From contig CALZFC010000016.1 in NCBI GenBank assembly GCA_945643635.1, forward strand, positions 4,632,501 to 4,696,500: a DNA stretch of 64,000 bases, given 5' to 3'. The notes beneath the pieces were generated by a model, which searched no databases, had not been told where the DNA came from, and saw only the letters and a program-made list of their open reading frames with translations. The translations under genes and the position numbers were made by a program. The DNA comes from Allodiplogaster sudhausi. Lineage: Eukaryota > Nematoda > Chromadorea > Rhabditida > Diplogasteridae. Positions 61,629 to 64,000 of this stretch are shown piece by piece (positions within the stretch are counted from its first letter, which is position 1; each line of letters opens with the position of its first letter).

Positions 61629-62889
61629 GTCTGCCTTCTCCCACAAAGCTACACTGTTCCCTTTCGCTGGTAGCAAGGGAAGACACTCTGAAGAATAGTC
61701 TCCGAAGCGACGAGGTAAATGAGACAGAAGCCTGCCATTATTGTTCTTCTTCTGCTGCTGGTTGATAGGCACATAGTAGTAGGAGAAAGAGGGAGAGAGA
61801 GAAAGGAGTGAGAAAGGGAGAGAGAGGAAATGTGAGAAGTGGGGAGAGAGAGAGAGAAAGAGAGAGAAATAGAGAGATAGAGAGAAGTCGTAAGGAAGGT
61901 TATTCCTAATCAAGCAGAATCACCTGCTCCTGTCGCTGGTGATTGCGCGACTTTGCGAAATACTTTGTTGATATCGGCCGTCGTGTCTACTCTTGTTCAT
62001 GTGCAGCAACCAGCAGTCGAGTTTGCTCGAGTAAGCGAGAGAGAGACAGGGAGAGAGAGAGAGTAAGAAAGCAGTTGGAGAGAGTAAGCTAGAGAGAGAC
62101 AGACAGACAGAGAGAGAGTGAGAGTAAGAAAGTAAGGTAGAGAGAGTAAAGGAGAGAGAAAAAGAGAGTAAGCGAAAGAGAGTTGTGTCTCTCGCCATGG
62201 TTACTTGACTAATCTCTCTTGGAGTTGTTACTCGAGTAATCTCTTGCTCTATGTTGTGTCCAGATTGGATGTCTCATCATTGGTTGCTCACCTTGTTACA
62301 CAATCAGAATTGTAATCTCTCTCTCTCTCTCGCTTTCTCTCTCTTTCTCTCTCTCTATCTCTCTCTCTTTCTCTCTCTTTCTTTCTCTAATTCTTTCTCT
62401 CTCTCTCTGTCTCTCTCACTTGCTCTCGGTCTCTTATAATCTCTCGCCCGCTCTCTCTCTCTCTATCTCACCGTCGTAGTCTATCTCAACCTAGTTTTTT
62501 TTTTTTGTTCTATGCGATGGAATGTTCAAAGAAAGCACATTCTTTCCAAAGTCGTAGTTTGAGCCATTTTTAGGCTGCATTTATCTATTTTCCCCAGCCA
62601 TGCAGCCGCATATTCCTTGTTTATGCGTTTCTTGTTAGGCCAGAGAACATTCGTCAGGGTTCATTTGTTGCAACTTGTCAACTTGTTCAATGCTTCTCTG
62701 TCTTCTTGCAACTTTTCTTCTCTATCCCTCTTTCTTTCCTTCTTTCTTTTCTTTCTTGCTATCTCTCACACTCTCTTTCTCTTTCCTTATCTTTTCCTCT
62801 GTCTGTGCCCTTCCCTCTCGCCCACTTGGCCCCACCCTCCCGGTTTGTTGCTGTTTCTTTGTGTACACACATGCACGCTCTCTGTGCCG

Positions 62890-62939
<50 letters not shown>

Positions 62940-63138
62940 TGTCTCTCTGTCTCTATCTCTGTCTCTCTCACAATCTCTGTCTCTACATTCCTCCCCATCT
63001 TTCCTCTCTCTTCTCCTCAATGCAACATTGATGAGTTGCCCTTCGCTGTTTGTCTTCCTCCGCCGCCACCAGTTTCAGCCAGCTGTTCTTATGTTGGAAG
63101 AGCCCCTTGACAATGGCACATTTGCTAAAAACTGCTAA
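57065..63138 (+). CDS. Candidate multi-exon gene, product unknown
   Basis: Exon-like islands between CT tracts. 57065-57240 (NKRFIQRTLGNFLVILEEF; ends SDMEEVKAISWP) and 57662 to about 57890 (FDDRIISADVLIVRPISREA) join in phase 0. Later: 61143-61216; 61286-61362 (NKVDEIALFVDELFPLSF); 61649-61714 (AREDTLKNSLRSDE); 61918-62030 (NHLLLSLVIARLCEILC, in-frame TGA at 61969-61971, then PSCLLLFMCSNQQSSLLE); 62264-62311 (LDVSSLVAHLVTQSEF); 62598-62652 (HAAAYSLFMRFLLGQRTF); 63073-63138 (FQPAVLMLEEPLDNGTFAKN, Cys, TAA). Phases of the last six fit. AATAAA overlaps the stop (63137-63142). It appears helical and cytosolic. Exons between 57.9 and 61.1 kb are unresolved. The TGA is either a lesion or an error. 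Family not recognised. Confidence 0.4.
57241..57352 (+). repeat. (CT)n microsatellite
   Basis: Almost pure CT with a duplicated unit containing TATCTTTCTC. It starts directly after the presumed donor at 57240. Confidence 0.85.
58160..59050 (+). repeat. Cluster of (CT)n tracts
   Basis: Runs at 58160-58235, 58365-58505 (ending in ten C), 58630-58800 and 58928-59045. Between them lie short mixed islands, such as 58534-58625 with an open frame MPLEMERIRAIDEMCFGSFQ. Confidence 0.85.
59250..60140 (+). repeat. (CT)n tracts with a diverged direct repeat
   Basis: Runs at 59250-59310, 59575-59645 and 60082-60140. The latter two are each followed by a related sequence of about 150 bp (59645-59815 and 60140-60300) sharing TGCGTCCCCGTCCTCGATC and an AAGCWTAATCAGCG-type stretch. 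Confidence 0.7.
60705..60900 (+). repeat. (CT)n tract
   Basis: Imperfect, then pure CT, ending near a TTTCTCTGACAG acceptor-like sequence at 60940. Confidence 0.85.
61223..61885 (+). repeat. (CT)n and (GA)n tracts around candidate exons
   Basis: CT at 61223-61275 and 61440-61630, GA at 61790-61885. Candidate exons of the unknown gene lie between them. The GAGAGA directly after 61286 may be part of the exon or of the tract. Confidence 0.8.
62316..62990 (+). repeat. (CT)n tracts in presumed introns
   Basis: Runs at 62316-62470 and 62898-62990 within the two introns before the last two exons of the candidate gene. Confidence 0.8.
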
Positions 63139-63289
63139 TAAAAACTGTTAGTAATAGATGTTTTATATATATATATATAATATTTTAAATTTAGTTTAAA
63201 AAAAATTGTTTGGAACGAATGATCTAGTGTCCCCGCGAGCAACACCTACAAAATAAAAGATAATTGTTATGCGGCAGCTGAACCCTCCG

Positions 63290-63292
<3 letters not shown>

Positions 63293-63337
<45 letters not shown>

Positions 63338-64000
63338 TGATTTATGAGAAATACGATTTTAGCTGAGAAATACGATTTTAGCTTATCCTACAAGCACAAT
63401 TTATTCTCGCTAAAAATTAGAAATATTAACGCTTTTATTTTTGGCGTCTGCAAATGGTTATTTCGAACACCGTTTGAACGATTTTACTGAACGACACAGC
63501 GAGGGTTTGGCTTTCTAACGTTTTCCAACCGAGTTCGCGTATCTTTTTTTCTCTTTTTCTCGTTCTCATCCCCTGTCACTCTCTCTTTCCCCCTCTCCAT
63601 TTCTCTCTCTCTCTCTCCTGTCTCTCTCTCTCTCTTTTTCTGTCTCTCTCTCTATCTCTCTCTTTCTTTCTGTCTCTCTCTCTCTCTTTCTTTCTTTTTC
63701 TCTCTCTTTCTTTCTGTCTCTCTCTCTCTTTCTTTCTTTCTTTCTGTCTCTCTTTCTGTCTGTCTGTCTCTCTCTCTCTTCTGTTTTTCTCTCTTTCTTT
63801 CTGTCTCTCTTTCTCTCTCTCTCCCTCTCTCTTTACATCTCCCCTCCAACGGCGTTCCGCTCCGTATCCTGTTTCCCTCTAACTGCACCCTGTTCAGCTA
63901 AGCTCGCCCTTACCATTTCCGTCGGTTTGCCTGTATCACCTGTGCTCTGCTTTTTTCCTCATTTTAATCCTATCGTTCTCGGTTGTCTCTCTCTCTCTCT
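63293..64000 (+). repeat. (CT)n microsatellites to window end
   Basis: Pure CT at 63293-63334 and a long imperfect CT/TTTC tract at 63545-63840. No gene is supported after 63142. Confidence 0.8.

Noticed and set aside
61969..61971. Selenocysteine at the in-frame TGA
   Set aside because: No family match and no hairpin that I can support after the stop. Error or pseudogenisation is simpler.

Overview
This window looks like chromosomal DNA of a small metazoan, most probably a nematode. Exons are short and GC-rich, and they sit in AT-rich or (CT)n-rich introns with GT..AG borders. A secreted gene carries ShKT domains, a class strongly expanded in nematodes. The conserved genes are animal-type: an AP-3 mu chain, a MacroD-type macrodomain protein and ornithine decarboxylase. 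The phylum is an inference, since no species marker is visible.

Layout. Positions 1-10 kb form a mosaic of decayed fragments of an ornithine decarboxylase (ODC)-like gene on both strands, mixed with dispersed repeats, a TTAA-bounded foldback element (1.78-2.89 kb) and a 5'-truncated LINE insertion (4.17-5.39 kb). Positions 9.94-22.54 kb hold a large inverted duplication. About 5.4 kb of flank plus one arm of a foldback transposon is repeated in reverse inside that same transposon. Positions 22.8-28.4 kb hold three more inverted-repeat elements, two of them in the same TTAA-bounded family as the one at 14.5 kb. One of these carries a tRNA-like pol III promoter in each arm. Positions 28.6-33 kb hold one or two minus-strand secreted ShKT genes with duplicated cysteine-rich exons and several lesions.

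Positions 34.6-41.4 kb hold two tandem ODC genes, each with 11 recognisable coding exons. Copy 1 has two frameshifting deletions. Copy 2 is intact apart from one lost splice donor. Each is followed on the minus strand by a related ORF of unknown function. Positions 42.28-47.14 kb hold a complete 13-exon AP-3 mu gene (minus strand, 415 codons, all exon phases consistent). It lies head-to-head with a macrodomain gene (48.53-53.52 kb, plus strand). Positions 53.5-64 kb are dominated by (CT)n tracts. Short exon-like islands between 57.06 and 63.14 kb join in phase and probably belong to an unrecognised plus-strand gene.

The soundest genes are AP-3 mu and the macrodomain hydrolase. The ODC and ShKT loci show active local duplication and decay. 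The most unusual structure is the inverted duplication nested in a foldback element. It must be separated from an assembly artefact before it is taken as biology.
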